A program made the position numbers and the translations under genes. The notes beneath the pieces are model-generated. The model saw only the letters and a list, made by a program, of their open reading frames with translations, was not told the origin of the DNA and did no database searches. Below are positions 1 through 8,103 of a stretch of DNA of 12,629 bases, piece after piece; within the stretch, counting starts at the first letter, position 1; every line of letters starts with the position of its first letter. The DNA comes from Propionibacteriaceae bacterium (GTDB lineage: Bacteria > Actinomycetota > Actinomycetes > Propionibacteriales > Propionibacteriaceae). The DNA lies in NCBI GenBank assembly GCA_025923975.1, contig JAICEV010000054.1, positions 1 through 12,629 of the forward strand, written 5' to 3'.

Positions 1-2
1 CA

Positions 3-479
3 TCGGTGATGTTCTACCTGGTCGCGTACGGGGCTGCGACGATCGGCGCTTTCGCGTTGGTGACCATGGTCCGTGATCCCAGCGGGGAGGCGACCCTGCT
101 CAACAGCTGGGTCGGGCTGGGGCGTCGAGCACCGCTGGCGGCGACCATTTTCTCGATCTTCATGCTGAGCTTCGCCGGCATCCCGCTGACCAGTGGCTTT
201 GTCGGAAAGTGGGCGGTGTTCGCCGCGGCCTGGAGTGGCGGCATCGAATGGCTCGTTGTGGTCGCGGTGGTGATCAGCGTGGTGGCGGCCTTCTTTTATA
301 TCCGCGTCATCGTGCTGATGTTCTTTGCAGAGCCGAGAATCATGGCGACAAGCGTCGTACGTCCTGGATGGACCACCCTGTCTGCAGTGGGCGTTGGTCT
401 GGTCGCGACGGTAGCCTTCGGTGTGTTTCCGGGCCCGCTGTTGGCCTTGGCCCAGCAAGCAGGGGAGTTCATCCGCTGA
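3..479 (+). CDS. nuoN: NADH-quinone oxidoreductase subunit N (NuoN), C-terminal part
   Basis: This is the C-terminal part (about 159 residues) of an antiporter-like membrane subunit of respiratory complex I; the start lies before the window. The reading frame is open from the first bases. The protein is very hydrophobic, with about four to five membrane segments. It carries the motif AGIPLTSGFVGKW, typical of NuoN/NuoM/NuoL and including the conserved membrane-embedded lysine of the proton channel. A hydrophobic segment ending in FFYIRVIVLMFF follows, as expected near the end of NuoN. NuoN is favoured over NuoL/NuoM by the short C-terminus after this segment and by the polyprenyl synthase immediately downstream, a common actinobacterial order (family knowledge). 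The TGA stop is 15 bases before the preferred start of that synthase, so the two are probably co-transcribed. The rest of the nuo membrane arm presumably lies to the left. Confidence 0.9.
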   Translation, partial: SVMFYLVAYGAATIGAFALVTMVRDPSGEATLLNSWVGLGRRAPLAATIFSIFMLSFAGIPLTSGFVGKWAVFAAAWSGGIEWLVVVAVVISVVAAFFYIRVIVLMFFAEPRIMATSVVRPGWTTLSAVGVGLVATVAFGVFPGPLLALAQQAGEFIR

Positions 480-494
480 CGCATGGAGGGAAGC

Positions 495-1472
495 GTGCTG
501 GCTGAACAGACGCGGCACGAGGTTTTCGAGGCCTCAGTCCGAACCCAACTCGAGCAGATCGAGGCCGCACTGCGCAAGGCCGCTGAAGCCGATTCCGACA
601 TGGTGACCGAGGCCGCGCAGCACATCATCGCAGCAGGCGGGAAGCGTTTTCGGCCATTACTGGTCGTCCTCGGCTCCCATGTCGGCCCGCACGCCGATGC
701 CGACGACGTGGTGAAGGCAGCTGTGGTCGTCGAGTTGACCCACGTGGCCAGCCTCTACCACGACGACGTCATGGACGAGGCTGGAATTCGTCGCGGCTCT
801 CCGAGCGCGAACTCACGCTGGGGAAACACCGTTGCGATCCTTGTCGGAGATCTGCTGTTCGCTCGCGCCTCCGACATCGTCACCGACCTTGGCCCGGAGT
901 TCGTGCGGCTCCAGGCGCGTACCTTCTCCCGGCTCGTGCAGGGCCAGATTGCCGAGACCGTCGGGCCCAGCGGCGTGGATCCGCTTGATCATTACCTCCA
1001 GGTCGTGGCTGACAAGACGGGCTCCTTGATCGCGACGTCTGCACTGTTCGGTTCCAAGATCTCTGGGGCGAGTCCGCACCTGCAGCGGGTGATGGCCGAC
1101 TTCGGCGAGCAAATTGGTGTGGTGTTCCAGCTCAGCGACGACATCATCGACATCACCAGCGATGACACCGGCAAAACGCCCGGAACTGATCTTCGCGAGG
1201 GCATCCCGACGCTGCCGACTCTGCTGGCCCGCAAGTCCACCGACCCCGCCGACGCGCGGCTGCTCCAGCTGCTCGATTGTGATCTGCACGACGACGGCGC
1301 ACTACACGAAGTGTTGGACCTGCTGCGGCACCACCGCTGCATCGACGAGGCTCGCAACGAAGTCCGGCGCCGCGCCGAAGCCGCCCGGGTCCTCCTCGAG
1401 CCGCTCCCAGTCGGCCCAGCCCGAGACGCCCTCGACGACCTCTGCACCACCGTGGTAACCCGAACCACCTGA
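495..1472 (+). CDS. Long-chain polyprenyl diphosphate synthase
   Basis: This is a trans-isoprenyl diphosphate synthase that elongates an allylic diphosphate with isopentenyl diphosphate, most likely to the heptaprenyl-to-decaprenyl tail of menaquinone. Visible motifs, numbered from the GTG start, are GGKRFRPLL (about 48-56), the first aspartate-rich motif DDVMD (90-94) and the second one DDIID (215-219), followed by the usual KTPGTDLREG region. The residues before the first motif (ASLYH) are small at position -5, as in long-chain enzymes, not bulky as in FPP synthases. GTG at 495 is chosen because GGAGG (485-489) stands five bases before it; an ATG at 483 in the same frame would add four residues but has no well-placed ribosome site. 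The protein has about 325 residues, normal for the family. It follows nuoN, linking quinone supply with complex I. Chain length cannot be read from sequence alone. Confidence 0.93.
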   Translation: MLAEQTRHEVFEASVRTQLEQIEAALRKAAEADSDMVTEAAQHIIAAGGKRFRPLLVVLGSHVGPHADADDVVKAAVVVELTHVASLYHDDVMDEAGIRRGSPSANSRWGNTVAILVGDLLFARASDIVTDLGPEFVRLQARTFSRLVQGQIAETVGPSGVDPLDHYLQVVADKTGSLIATSALFGSKISGASPHLQRVMADFGEQIGVVFQLSDDIIDITSDDTGKTPGTDLREGIPTLPTLLARKSTDPADARLLQLLDCDLHDDGALHEVLDLLRHHRCIDEARNEVRRRAEAARVLLEPLPVGPARDALDDLCTTVVTRTT

Positions 1473-1477
1473 CGCCG

Positions 1478-3454
1478 CTACCAGATCTTGACTCGCTGGT
1501 CCTCGTCGAGCCAGAGAGCGTCGGGCTCCTTTACGTCGAAAGCGGCGTAGAACTCCGGCAGGTTGCGAACGATCTGGTTGCACCGGAACTCCGGCGGTGA
1601 GTGGGGGTCGGTCGCTAGCCGCTGCAGCACCATCTCGGTGCGCACTTTGGCCTGCCACACCGCTGCCCAACTCAGGAAGAGTCGCTGCTCGGGCGTACGG
1701 CCGTCTCGCTCGGGCTCAGGATTGCCATCGTGGGCGATCTGGTACGCCTTATAGGCGATCGAGAGCCCGCCAAGATCACCAATGTTCTCGCCGATGGTCA
1801 GTTGACCGTTGACCCGATGCCCCGGCGCCTGCGCTGGTTCCAAGACGTTGTACTGATCGATCAACGCCGTGGTTCGTTCCTCAAACGCCTCACGGTCCTT
1901 GTCGGTCCACCAGTTGCGCAACATGCCATCGCCGTCACAGGTAGAACCTTGATCGTCAAAGCCGTGTCCGATTTCGTGTCCGATCACTGCCCCAATACCG
2001 CCGTAATTGACGGCGTCATCGGCGTGCTCATTGAAGAATGGCGGCTGCAGGATGGCGGCCGGGAACACGATCTCATTCTTGAGCGGGTGATAGTACGCAT
2101 TGACCGTCTGCGGCGTCATCAGCCACTCTTCGCGATCAATTGGCTGGCCGATCTTGTTCAACGCGCGATTGACTTCAAAGTCGGCCACCCGCATCACGTT
2201 GCCGATCAAGTCATCCCTGGTGATCATCAGAGTGGAGTAGTCCCGCCACTTTTTCGGATAGCCGATATGCGGGCGGAACTTGGCGAGCTTGGCGAGTGCG
2301 CTCTCCTTGGTCTCCTCGGTCATCCAATCAAGATCGGCAATGGAGCGCCGGTACGCCTCGATCAGGTTCCCGACGAGCTGATCCATCCGTTCCTTGGCCA
2401 CCGAGGAGAAGTGACGGTCGACGTAGATCTTGCCGACTGCCTCACCCACCGAGGCCTCCACCAGCGCCACCCCACGCTTCCAGCGCTCACGAAGCTCGGG
2501 CGTGCCCGACAACACCGTTCCGTAGAAGCGAAAATTTTCATCGACGAAGGCGCTCGACAGATAGGGCGACAGCGAGCTGATCACTTTCCACTTCGCCCAG
2601 GCCCGCCACGCGGGCAGCCGATCTTCGGTGAGCAGTGCAGATACCTCGGCGAAGAATGACGGCTGCATCGCCACCAGTTCACCCATCTTCGACTCGGCGA
2701 TATCGGCACCCGCCAGGAACTCGCGCCAGTGCAATCCCGGGCAGCTAGCGGCGAAATCGTCCAAGCTCATCAGGTTGTACATCAACCGCAGATCCCGACA
2801 TTTCACCTTGTCCCAGTGCGTCGCGGCGATCTCGGTCTCAAGATCGAAAACCTGCTGCGCCTGAGCGTCGGAGTCCTCACTGCCAGCCAGCGCGAAGGAT
2901 GCCGATACGTGCGCCTGGTACTGAGCGCGGATCTCGGCGTAGGTGTCGAGTCGGTAGTACTCCTCGTCTGGCAGACCCAATCCCCCCTGCCCGGCGAACA
3001 TCACATAGCGGTTCGGGTCACCAGGATCAGATTCCGCCTGAAGGGCCACCAGTCCTGGTACCGCCTTACGTGCGAAGCCACCCACCATTCGAATCAGGTC
3101 CGGCATCGTCTGCACCGAATCAACGGCGACCAGCAGCGGCAGAATCGGACTCGAGCCGGCCGTCTCGACCGCTTCCTCGTCCATGAAGCTGGCGTACAGG
3201 TCGGCGATCCGGGCCTCGTCCGAGCCAGGCTCCCCACTTTCAAGGGTGGTGATGATGTCGCGTACAGCCGCTTCAGCTTGATCGCGCAGCTCCATGAAGG
3301 CACCAGTCAGTGGCTTGTCAGCCGGGATCTCCGTGGCGTTGAGCCAGGTGCCGTTTACGTGGCGGAAAAGATCATCTTGGATGCGGACGTCTGGGTCGAA
3401 AGTCGAGAAGTCAATCGCAGATCTCTGAGCGGGAGTCTCAGTCACCCGGCACAT
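1478..3454 (-). CDS. M13-family zinc metallopeptidase (neprilysin/PepO/Zmp1-like)
   Basis: This is a full-length M13 endopeptidase of 658 residues, close to the usual 630-690 of bacterial PepO and mycobacterial Zmp1. The zinc site is intact: HEIGH at 493-497 supplies two histidines and the catalytic glutamate, and ENIGD at 556-560 supplies the third ligand. The substrate-binding motif NAYYHP (452-457) is present, and the C-terminus ends in the Trp-containing signature RVKIW. The N-terminal region (DDLFRHVNGTWL) is the usual start of the M13 N domain. I see no signal peptide or membrane segment, so it is cytoplasmic or leaves the cell by a non-classical route. The start is uncertain: ATG at 3454 or GTG at 3445, neither with a strong ribosome site. 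It lies 30 bases after the stop of a membrane-anchored protein gene and probably shares its transcript. Substrate is unknown; M13 enzymes typically cut peptides and small proteins. Confidence 0.93.
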   Translation of the reverse strand: MCRVTETPAQRSAIDFSTFDPDVRIQDDLFRHVNGTWLNATEIPADKPLTGAFMELRDQAEAAVRDIITTLESGEPGSDEARIADLYASFMDEEAVETAGSSPILPLLVAVDSVQTMPDLIRMVGGFARKAVPGLVALQAESDPGDPNRYVMFAGQGGLGLPDEEYYRLDTYAEIRAQYQAHVSASFALAGSEDSDAQAQQVFDLETEIAATHWDKVKCRDLRLMYNLMSLDDFAASCPGLHWREFLAGADIAESKMGELVAMQPSFFAEVSALLTEDRLPAWRAWAKWKVISSLSPYLSSAFVDENFRFYGTVLSGTPELRERWKRGVALVEASVGEAVGKIYVDRHFSSVAKERMDQLVGNLIEAYRRSIADLDWMTEETKESALAKLAKFRPHIGYPKKWRDYSTLMITRDDLIGNVMRVADFEVNRALNKIGQPIDREEWLMTPQTVNAYYHPLKNEIVFPAAILQPPFFNEHADDAVNYGGIGAVIGHEIGHGFDDQGSTCDGDGMLRNWWTDKDREAFEERTTALIDQYNVLEPAQAPGHRVNGQLTIGENIGDLGGLSIAYKAYQIAHDGNPEPERDGRTPEQRLFLSWAAVWQAKVRTEMVLQRLATDPHSPPEFRCNQIVRNLPEFYAAFDVKEPDALWLDEDQRVKIW

Positions 3455-3484
3455 GCTACCGACCGGTAAGTAGTTACTCGATAG

Positions 3485-4732
3485 TCAGAGCCACTTCACC
3501 CTGAGCGGCTTTTCGGTCACCTTCACGACAGCGACCGACTTCCCGGTGAGAGTACCGCTGCAGTTGCCGGACCGGCCCTGATGGGTGCAGCTGCCAGACA
3601 GCCTCAGATTGAGCGGAATCTCAATCCGAGCCTGCGTCTCGCTGAAGGTGACCGTGGGCTTCCGGAACGGATCACTCCCGGCCTGCCGCCAAGTGATCGT
3701 GCTCTTGTTGTAGCGGTACTTCGAGTCAAACTTCATCGGGCAGTTCTTTGGATTGAGCGAATTGGCCTTGAGGCACTTGTTGTAGCTCTTCTCGGTTGCC
3801 GAGATAACGGCCTTCTTACCGGACTTCGTCAGCCGGCTCTGGATGCGGTAGGTATCGGCCTCGACGTATGGACTCTTCACCAGCACCTCGTTCTTGGACC
3901 CGTAGCCGACGTAGGGCAGGCCAGTGGTGAACTCGTACGAGCCGGGCAGCACCGCGACCGAGTCCTGATCCACCTCTACTCCGTTGATCTTGACCGGAAC
4001 CGACCCGCTCTGAAGGAAGCTGAGATCGAGGTCCTTGACGGCACGGCTCAGCTTCCAGCTGTCTCCTACCTTGACGACGTCATACGACTCGCTGACAGCA
4101 GAGCTGCCGAGCGTATAGGTGGCGGAAACCGACTTAGCGTTTTGATCTTCGACAGCAGGCACCTGAATCTCGGTCAGCGCGGCACGACCTCGAGATTCCG
4201 TGAGTACCTCATTGGTCAGCAGCGGGCCTGTGGGCGCAGGATCGGCCGCATAGGACAGCGCAGCGACCGCGTCGCCGGCGGCAAGGGCTTGCAGGTAACC
4301 GGTCACCGCATCCGAAGGCCGTGCCGCATTCTGTGGACCGCTCTGGTTCTGAGTGCCCGAGTTGTTGCCAGAATCAGCGCTCGGCCCGCGCGTCGCCACA
4401 ACCACTGCCACGACGGCCATGAGAATCAACGCCAGCGCAGCCGCCCCAACGATAATGAAGATCTTGCCCTTACCCTTCGGTGGCGGCGCGCCCCGCGCTG
4501 GATGAGGGCCGTAGGGGCCAGAAGGCGCTCCGTACGGGCCGGGCTGAGGGCCCCCCTGCGGTCTGCCTTCTGGAGCGAAGGGTCCGAAGGAGTAACTGGA
4601 GTCGGTGGATGGCCCGCCTCGCCCCTGCTGCGGATACCCGTACGGCGACGGCGATTGTCCAGGCGTCGGGCCGGGAGCCGACGTTTGACCTGGCCACGAC
4701 TGTGGGCCGCCGTACGGGTTGTTCGAGCTCAT
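3485..4732 (-). CDS. Pro/Gly/Tyr-rich single-pass membrane protein with extracytoplasmic domain
   Basis: I do not recognise a named family over the full length. The 415-residue protein has three parts. Residues 1-90 are low complexity, rich in Pro, Gly, Ser, Gln and Tyr (repeated PYG/GPYG) and end in a KGKGK stop-transfer-like stretch. Residues 91-113 form one strongly hydrophobic helix. Residues 115-415 are predicted outside the cell, beginning with an Asn/Ser/Gln linker. The segment at about 138-230 (DAVTGYLQALAAGDAVAAL, later VKVGDSWKL) resembles DUF4878/lumazine-binding-type folds seen in actinobacterial surface proteins. Four cysteines (320, 331, 382, 391) sit in two close pairs and could form disulfides. 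The start is supported by GGGGGA just before the ATG. The proline-rich N-tail plus one helix is a layout typical of actinobacterial envelope proteins. It precedes the M13 peptidase on the same strand, suggesting a joint envelope role (inference). Confidence 0.85.
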   Translation of the reverse strand: MSSNNPYGGPQSWPGQTSAPGPTPGQSPSPYGYPQQGRGGPSTDSSYSFGPFAPEGRPQGGPQPGPYGAPSGPYGPHPARGAPPPKGKGKIFIIVGAAALALILMAVVAVVVATRGPSADSGNNSGTQNQSGPQNAARPSDAVTGYLQALAAGDAVAALSYAADPAPTGPLLTNEVLTESRGRAALTEIQVPAVEDQNAKSVSATYTLGSSAVSESYDVVKVGDSWKLSRAVKDLDLSFLQSGSVPVKINGVEVDQDSVAVLPGSYEFTTGLPYVGYGSKNEVLVKSPYVEADTYRIQSRLTKSGKKAVISATEKSYNKCLKANSLNPKNCPMKFDSKYRYNKSTITWRQAGSDPFRKPTVTFSETQARIEIPLNLRLSGSCTHQGRSGNCSGTLTGKSVAVVKVTEKPLRVKWL

Positions 4733-4750
4733 GATTCCCCCGCTTCATGG

Positions 4751-4783
4751 TGATCGCTCGCGCCAGGCCGACGCTCGCGATCA
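4751..4783. promoter_or_regulatory. Imperfect inverted repeat in the leader of the membrane-protein gene
   Basis: TGATCGC (4751-4757) and GCGATCA (4777-4783) are exact reverse complements. Inside them GCG (4760-4762) can pair with CGC (4772-4774) across a TC/TC mismatch, leaving a nine-base loop. The element lies about 18 bases upstream of the ATG at 4732 on the minus strand. It could be an operator or a leader-RNA hairpin near the ribosome site. No run of T follows, so a terminator is unlikely. The symmetry is seen directly; the function is inference. Confidence 0.4.
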
Positions 4784-4889
4784 CGAATGGACGTACTCAA
4801 TGGAGCGAACTCTAGTCAGCCATTCGGTCAACCGTGGCGTCCGCGGAAAGAGTGGGCGGATCTGAGACGCGTCGATGAGGGCAGTCAAG

Positions 4890-6008
4890 TTAATGGACGG
4901 TCCAGGTGTCTCCGCCATTAATCATCGTCTGGAGGGCGTCCTCATCGTTGCCTAGGCTGGCGGCCAGCGCGACCTGATCCCGAGCCAGGTCGTCATAGGT
5001 CGAGGCCTCGACATCGCGGAAGATGCCAATCGGCGCCCGGTGCAACACACCCGCATCGGTCAGCCGGGAGAGAGCGAAGGCAAAGGACGGATCCGCCAGG
5101 TGAGCATCGTGCACGGCCAGCGCATCCTCACCGACCTCGCCGACCTCAACCACCGAGAAGGCTCCCGTCTGCTGATCACGGACTACGCCGAGGTGCCCGT
5201 CGACACCAAAACGGATCGGCTCCCCATGGGTAAGGGGAATGATCGCATCGGCCGAGGTCGCCGGGTCCTTGATCGCATCGAATGCGCCGTCGTTGAATAT
5301 CGGGCAGTTCTGATAGATCTCCACCAGTGAGCTACCGCGGTGCGCGACAGCCGCCTTCAGCACGCTGGTCAGATGCTTTCGGTCGGAGTCGATGGTCCGC
5401 GCAACAAAGGTCGCTTCGGCGCCGAGTGCCAGAGAGATCGGGTTGAACGGGTTGTCCAGGGAGCCCATCGGTGTGGACTTGGTGATCTTGCCGATTTCCG
5501 AGGTGGGGGAGTACTGACCCTTGGTCAACCCGTAGATCCGGTTATTGAACAACAAGATCGTCACGTTGACGTTGCGGCGCAGCACGTGAATCAGATGGTT
5601 CCCACCGATGGAGAGGGCATCGCCGTCTCCAGTGATCACGAAAACCGCAACATCCTCGCGCGCCGTGGCGACGCCGGTGGCGATCGCGGTCGCCCGGCCG
5701 TGAATCGAATGCAGCCCGTAAGTGTCCACGTAGTAGGGGAAACGCGACGAGCAACCGATGCCGGAAACGATCACTGTGTTCTCGCGCTTGATCCCGAGCT
5801 CCGGCATGAAGCCCTGGAACGCGGCGAGCACCGCATAGTCACCGCAGCCTGGGCACCAGCGGACCTCCTGATCACTGGTGAAGTCCTTGCGGTTCAACGG
5901 CTCCAGCGAAAGCGGTACGCCGGCTAGCCCTCGGTAGCTCTGGCCGGTGCCGTTGGGTGCGGAAGTTGGGTGATCAAGCTCCGGATGCAGCTGATCGACG
6001 GCGGTCAC
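4890..6008 (-). CDS. korB: 2-oxoglutarate:ferredoxin oxidoreductase, beta subunit
   Basis: This is the thiamine-diphosphate and iron-sulfur subunit of the enzyme that oxidatively decarboxylates 2-oxoglutarate with CoA to succinyl-CoA and reduces ferredoxin. The protein has 372 residues. WCPGCGDY (Cys52, Cys55), GIGCSSRFPYY (Cys86) and YQNCPIF (Cys235) match the four [4Fe-4S] ligands of this family in number and spacing. The ThDP/Mg motif is GDGD (127-130) followed by NNRIYGLTKGQYSP. HGRATAIATG is also typical. The start is GTG at 6008, supported by AAGGGA seven bases upstream and by a GTGA overlap with the korA stop, implying translational coupling. KOR is assigned rather than pyruvate oxidoreductase because the two-subunit layout and both sequences match actinobacterial KorAB, which replaces or supplements 2-oxoglutarate dehydrogenase and works under air. 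Activity on other 2-oxoacids is not excluded. Confidence 0.95.
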   Translation of the reverse strand: MTAVDQLHPELDHPTSAPNGTGQSYRGLAGVPLSLEPLNRKDFTSDQEVRWCPGCGDYAVLAAFQGFMPELGIKRENTVIVSGIGCSSRFPYYVDTYGLHSIHGRATAIATGVATAREDVAVFVITGDGDALSIGGNHLIHVLRRNVNVTILLFNNRIYGLTKGQYSPTSEIGKITKSTPMGSLDNPFNPISLALGAEATFVARTIDSDRKHLTSVLKAAVAHRGSSLVEIYQNCPIFNDGAFDAIKDPATSADAIIPLTHGEPIRFGVDGHLGVVRDQQTGAFSVVEVGEVGEDALAVHDAHLADPSFAFALSRLTDAGVLHRAPIGIFRDVEASTYDDLARDQVALAASLGNDEDALQTMINGGDTWTVH

Positions 6009-7891
6009 GGGTTCGTCCCTTTCAATTGATCGATCTCCGCTTCAAGATCACGAGCAAGTTCGCTGAGCGAGATCGGTAGCCCGCGAACTCGTGAATAGCT
6101 ATGGATGTCCACCAAGTACTTCGCCCGCAGCAACAGCGCCAACTGGCCGAGGTTCATCTCCGGGACGATGATTCGGTCGTAGCTGCGCAGGATGTCACCC
6201 AGATTCGCTGGGAATGGGTTCAGATGCCGGAGGTGGGTGTAGGCGATCAATCGCCCGGTCTTGCGTACTCGGCGCGCTGCAGCAACGATCGGCCCATAGG
6301 TCGAACCCCAGCCAAGCACTAAGACCCGTGCATGCCGACCGTCGGCGTCCGCTGGGTCGTCGACGATCAAGTCCGGTATGTCTTGGACGATCCCGTTGAT
6401 CTTGGCCTGGCGGGTGCGGACCATCTCCTCGTGGTTCGCCGGATCGTAAGAGACAGCACCGGTGTCCCTGGCCTTCTCGATGCCGCCGATGCGATGCTGC
6501 AGACCGGCGGTTCCAGGGATCGCCCATGGCCTGGCAAGCGTCTGCGGATCCCGTAAGTAGGGCATGAAGACGGGCTCACCGGCCTTGTCTGTCGCGTTGG
6601 ACGCCTGCGCGAACTCTGGGTCAATCGGCGGGATGGCGTTGAGATCCGGGATCAGCCACGGCTCGGCGCCATTGGCGATGTAGCCGTCGGACAAGATCAC
6701 CACCGGGGTGCGGTACTTGATCGCCAACTGGACTGCCTCGAGCGCGGTGGGGAAACAGTCGGCGGGGGACTGCGCTGCCAGCACCGGTACCGGTGCTTCG
6801 CCATTGCGCCCAAACATCACCTGCAGCAGATCGGCCTGCTCGGTCTTGGTTGGCATGCCGGTGCTAGGTCCGGCGCGCTGGATGTCGCAGATGATCAAGG
6901 GCAGCTCGGTCGCTACTGCGAGTCCGATGGTCTCTGACTTCAAGACAACGCCCGGCCCCGAGGTCGTCGTAACACCGAGATGCCCGGCGAAGCTTGCGCC
7001 TAGCGCTGCACCTATTCCGGCGATCTCGTCCTCAGCCTGGAAGGTGGTGACGCCGAAACGCTTGTGCTTGCTGAGCTCGTGCAGCACATCGGAGGCGGGT
7101 GTGATCGGATAGGCGCCGAGGAACAGCGGCAAGCCGGCCTTCCTGGATGCGGTGATCAGCCCATACGCGAGCGCGAGGTTGCCAGAGATCTGGCGGTACT
7201 TCCCAGGAGGCATCGGGGCTGGGGCCACCTCGTAGGTGACCGCGAACACTTCGGTGGTCTCGCCGAACGCGTACCCAGCCTTGAATGCGGTGATGTTGGC
7301 GTCGCGGATCTCCGGCTTGGAGGCGAACTTGGTGGTCAGGAAGCTGATCGTGCCGTCAGTTGGCCGGTGGTAGAGCCAGGTCAGCAGTCCCAGCGCGAAC
7401 ATGTTCTTGGCCCGGGTGGCGTCCTTGCGGGTGAGGCCGAAATCCTTGACTGCTCCAAGGGTCATGCCGGTCAGGTCCAGAGCGTGTACCTGGTAGTCGT
7501 CGAGCGAGCCGTCAGTGAGCGGGTCGCTGTCATAGCCGACCTTGGCCAGATTGCGCTTGGTGAAGTCAGCGGAATCGGTGATGATCACGCCACCGCGCGG
7601 CAGGTCGTCGATATTGGCCTTGAGCGCTGCCGGGTTCATTGCAACCAACACATCCGGCCGGTCGCCGGGCGTCATGATGTCGTAATTCGCGAAGTGAAGC
7701 TGGAAGCTGGACACGCCCGGCAGCGTGCCGGCGGGTGCCCGGATCTCGGCAGGAAAGTTAGGCAGCGTTGAAATGTCGTTGCCGAATACTGCCGAGTCCG
7801 AGGTGAACCGATCACCCGTGAGTTGCATGCCATCACCCGAGTCCCCGGCGAATCGGATCACGACTCGATCGAGGGTATTGACGTGCTTCAC
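6005..7891 (-). CDS. korA: 2-oxoglutarate:ferredoxin oxidoreductase, alpha (fused gamma-alpha) subunit
   Basis: This is the large partner of KorB, 628 residues. The N-terminal gamma-type domain (about 1-210) begins with the diagnostic RFAGDSGDGMQLTGDRF (13-29). The alpha domain (about 235-600) has YPITPASD (261-268), AEDEIAGIGAALGASFAG (286-303) and RAGPSTGMPTKTEQ (339-352), all typical of the 2-oxoacid:ferredoxin oxidoreductase pyrimidine-binding half. No ferredoxin domain is fused, so a separate ferredoxin must accept electrons; this is normal for KorAB. The start is taken as GTG at 7891 because the diagnostic motif begins only 12 residues later; GAAGG lies about 11 bases upstream, a long spacing. 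It is the first gene of a korAB transcript leading away from the divergent nuoB-like gene, with 212 bases between them that must hold both promoters. Confidence 0.95.
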   Translation of the reverse strand: MKHVNTLDRVVIRFAGDSGDGMQLTGDRFTSDSAVFGNDISTLPNFPAEIRAPAGTLPGVSSFQLHFANYDIMTPGDRPDVLVAMNPAALKANIDDLPRGGVIITDSADFTKRNLAKVGYDSDPLTDGSLDDYQVHALDLTGMTLGAVKDFGLTRKDATRAKNMFALGLLTWLYHRPTDGTISFLTTKFASKPEIRDANITAFKAGYAFGETTEVFAVTYEVAPAPMPPGKYRQISGNLALAYGLITASRKAGLPLFLGAYPITPASDVLHELSKHKRFGVTTFQAEDEIAGIGAALGASFAGHLGVTTTSGPGVVLKSETIGLAVATELPLIICDIQRAGPSTGMPTKTEQADLLQVMFGRNGEAPVPVLAAQSPADCFPTALEAVQLAIKYRTPVVILSDGYIANGAEPWLIPDLNAIPPIDPEFAQASNATDKAGEPVFMPYLRDPQTLARPWAIPGTAGLQHRIGGIEKARDTGAVSYDPANHEEMVRTRQAKINGIVQDIPDLIVDDPADADGRHARVLVLGWGSTYGPIVAAARRVRKTGRLIAYTHLRHLNPFPANLGDILRSYDRIIVPEMNLGQLALLLRAKYLVDIHSYSRVRGLPISLSELARDLEAEIDQLKGTNP

Positions 7892-8103
7892 AGCTCTGCG
7901 TGCCTTCTTTCTGTGGCGTGCCTCAAACGCTGGTTAGGGTCAGGGGGTTCGTTGGCTGCGATCTCCGCTGAGGCTGCCGATTAACCCCATGATAGGCAGG
8001 CGTTTCTGTGTATTTATGGACGTTCAGCCCCTGAAACCCATTCGTTAGTTCGTGACATGCCTACGGCGGCTTGCGCTGTATCGGGCCGGATTACCGTGGA
8101 CCC
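7892..8103. promoter_or_regulatory. Divergent intergenic region between korA and the nuoB-like gene
   Basis: This gap separates two operons that run apart, so it should hold promoters for both. Its middle part (about 7980-8050) is visibly more AT-rich than the flanking genes. A TATCAT hexamer on the minus strand (7989-7994) sits about 100 bases before korA and could be a -10 element, but I find no convincing -35 match. No clear operator palindrome, riboswitch or terminator was found. The 3' end may be coding if the TTG at 8071 starts the nuoB-like gene. Confidence 0.45.

Noticed and set aside
1730..2659. Long open frame (309 codons) on the plus strand opposite the M13 peptidase
   Set aside because: It is antisense to a protein with an intact zinc site and full-family length; its translation shows no known motif and is the usual by-product of GC-rich codon bias.
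3581..4753. Long open frame (390 codons) on the plus strand opposite the membrane protein
   Set aside because: The translation is Arg-rich and without recognisable domains, while the minus-strand frame has a ribosome site, a membrane helix and a coherent domain order.
7064..7771. Open frame of 235 codons on the plus strand opposite korA
   Set aside because: korA is unmistakable on the other strand, and this frame has no family motif.
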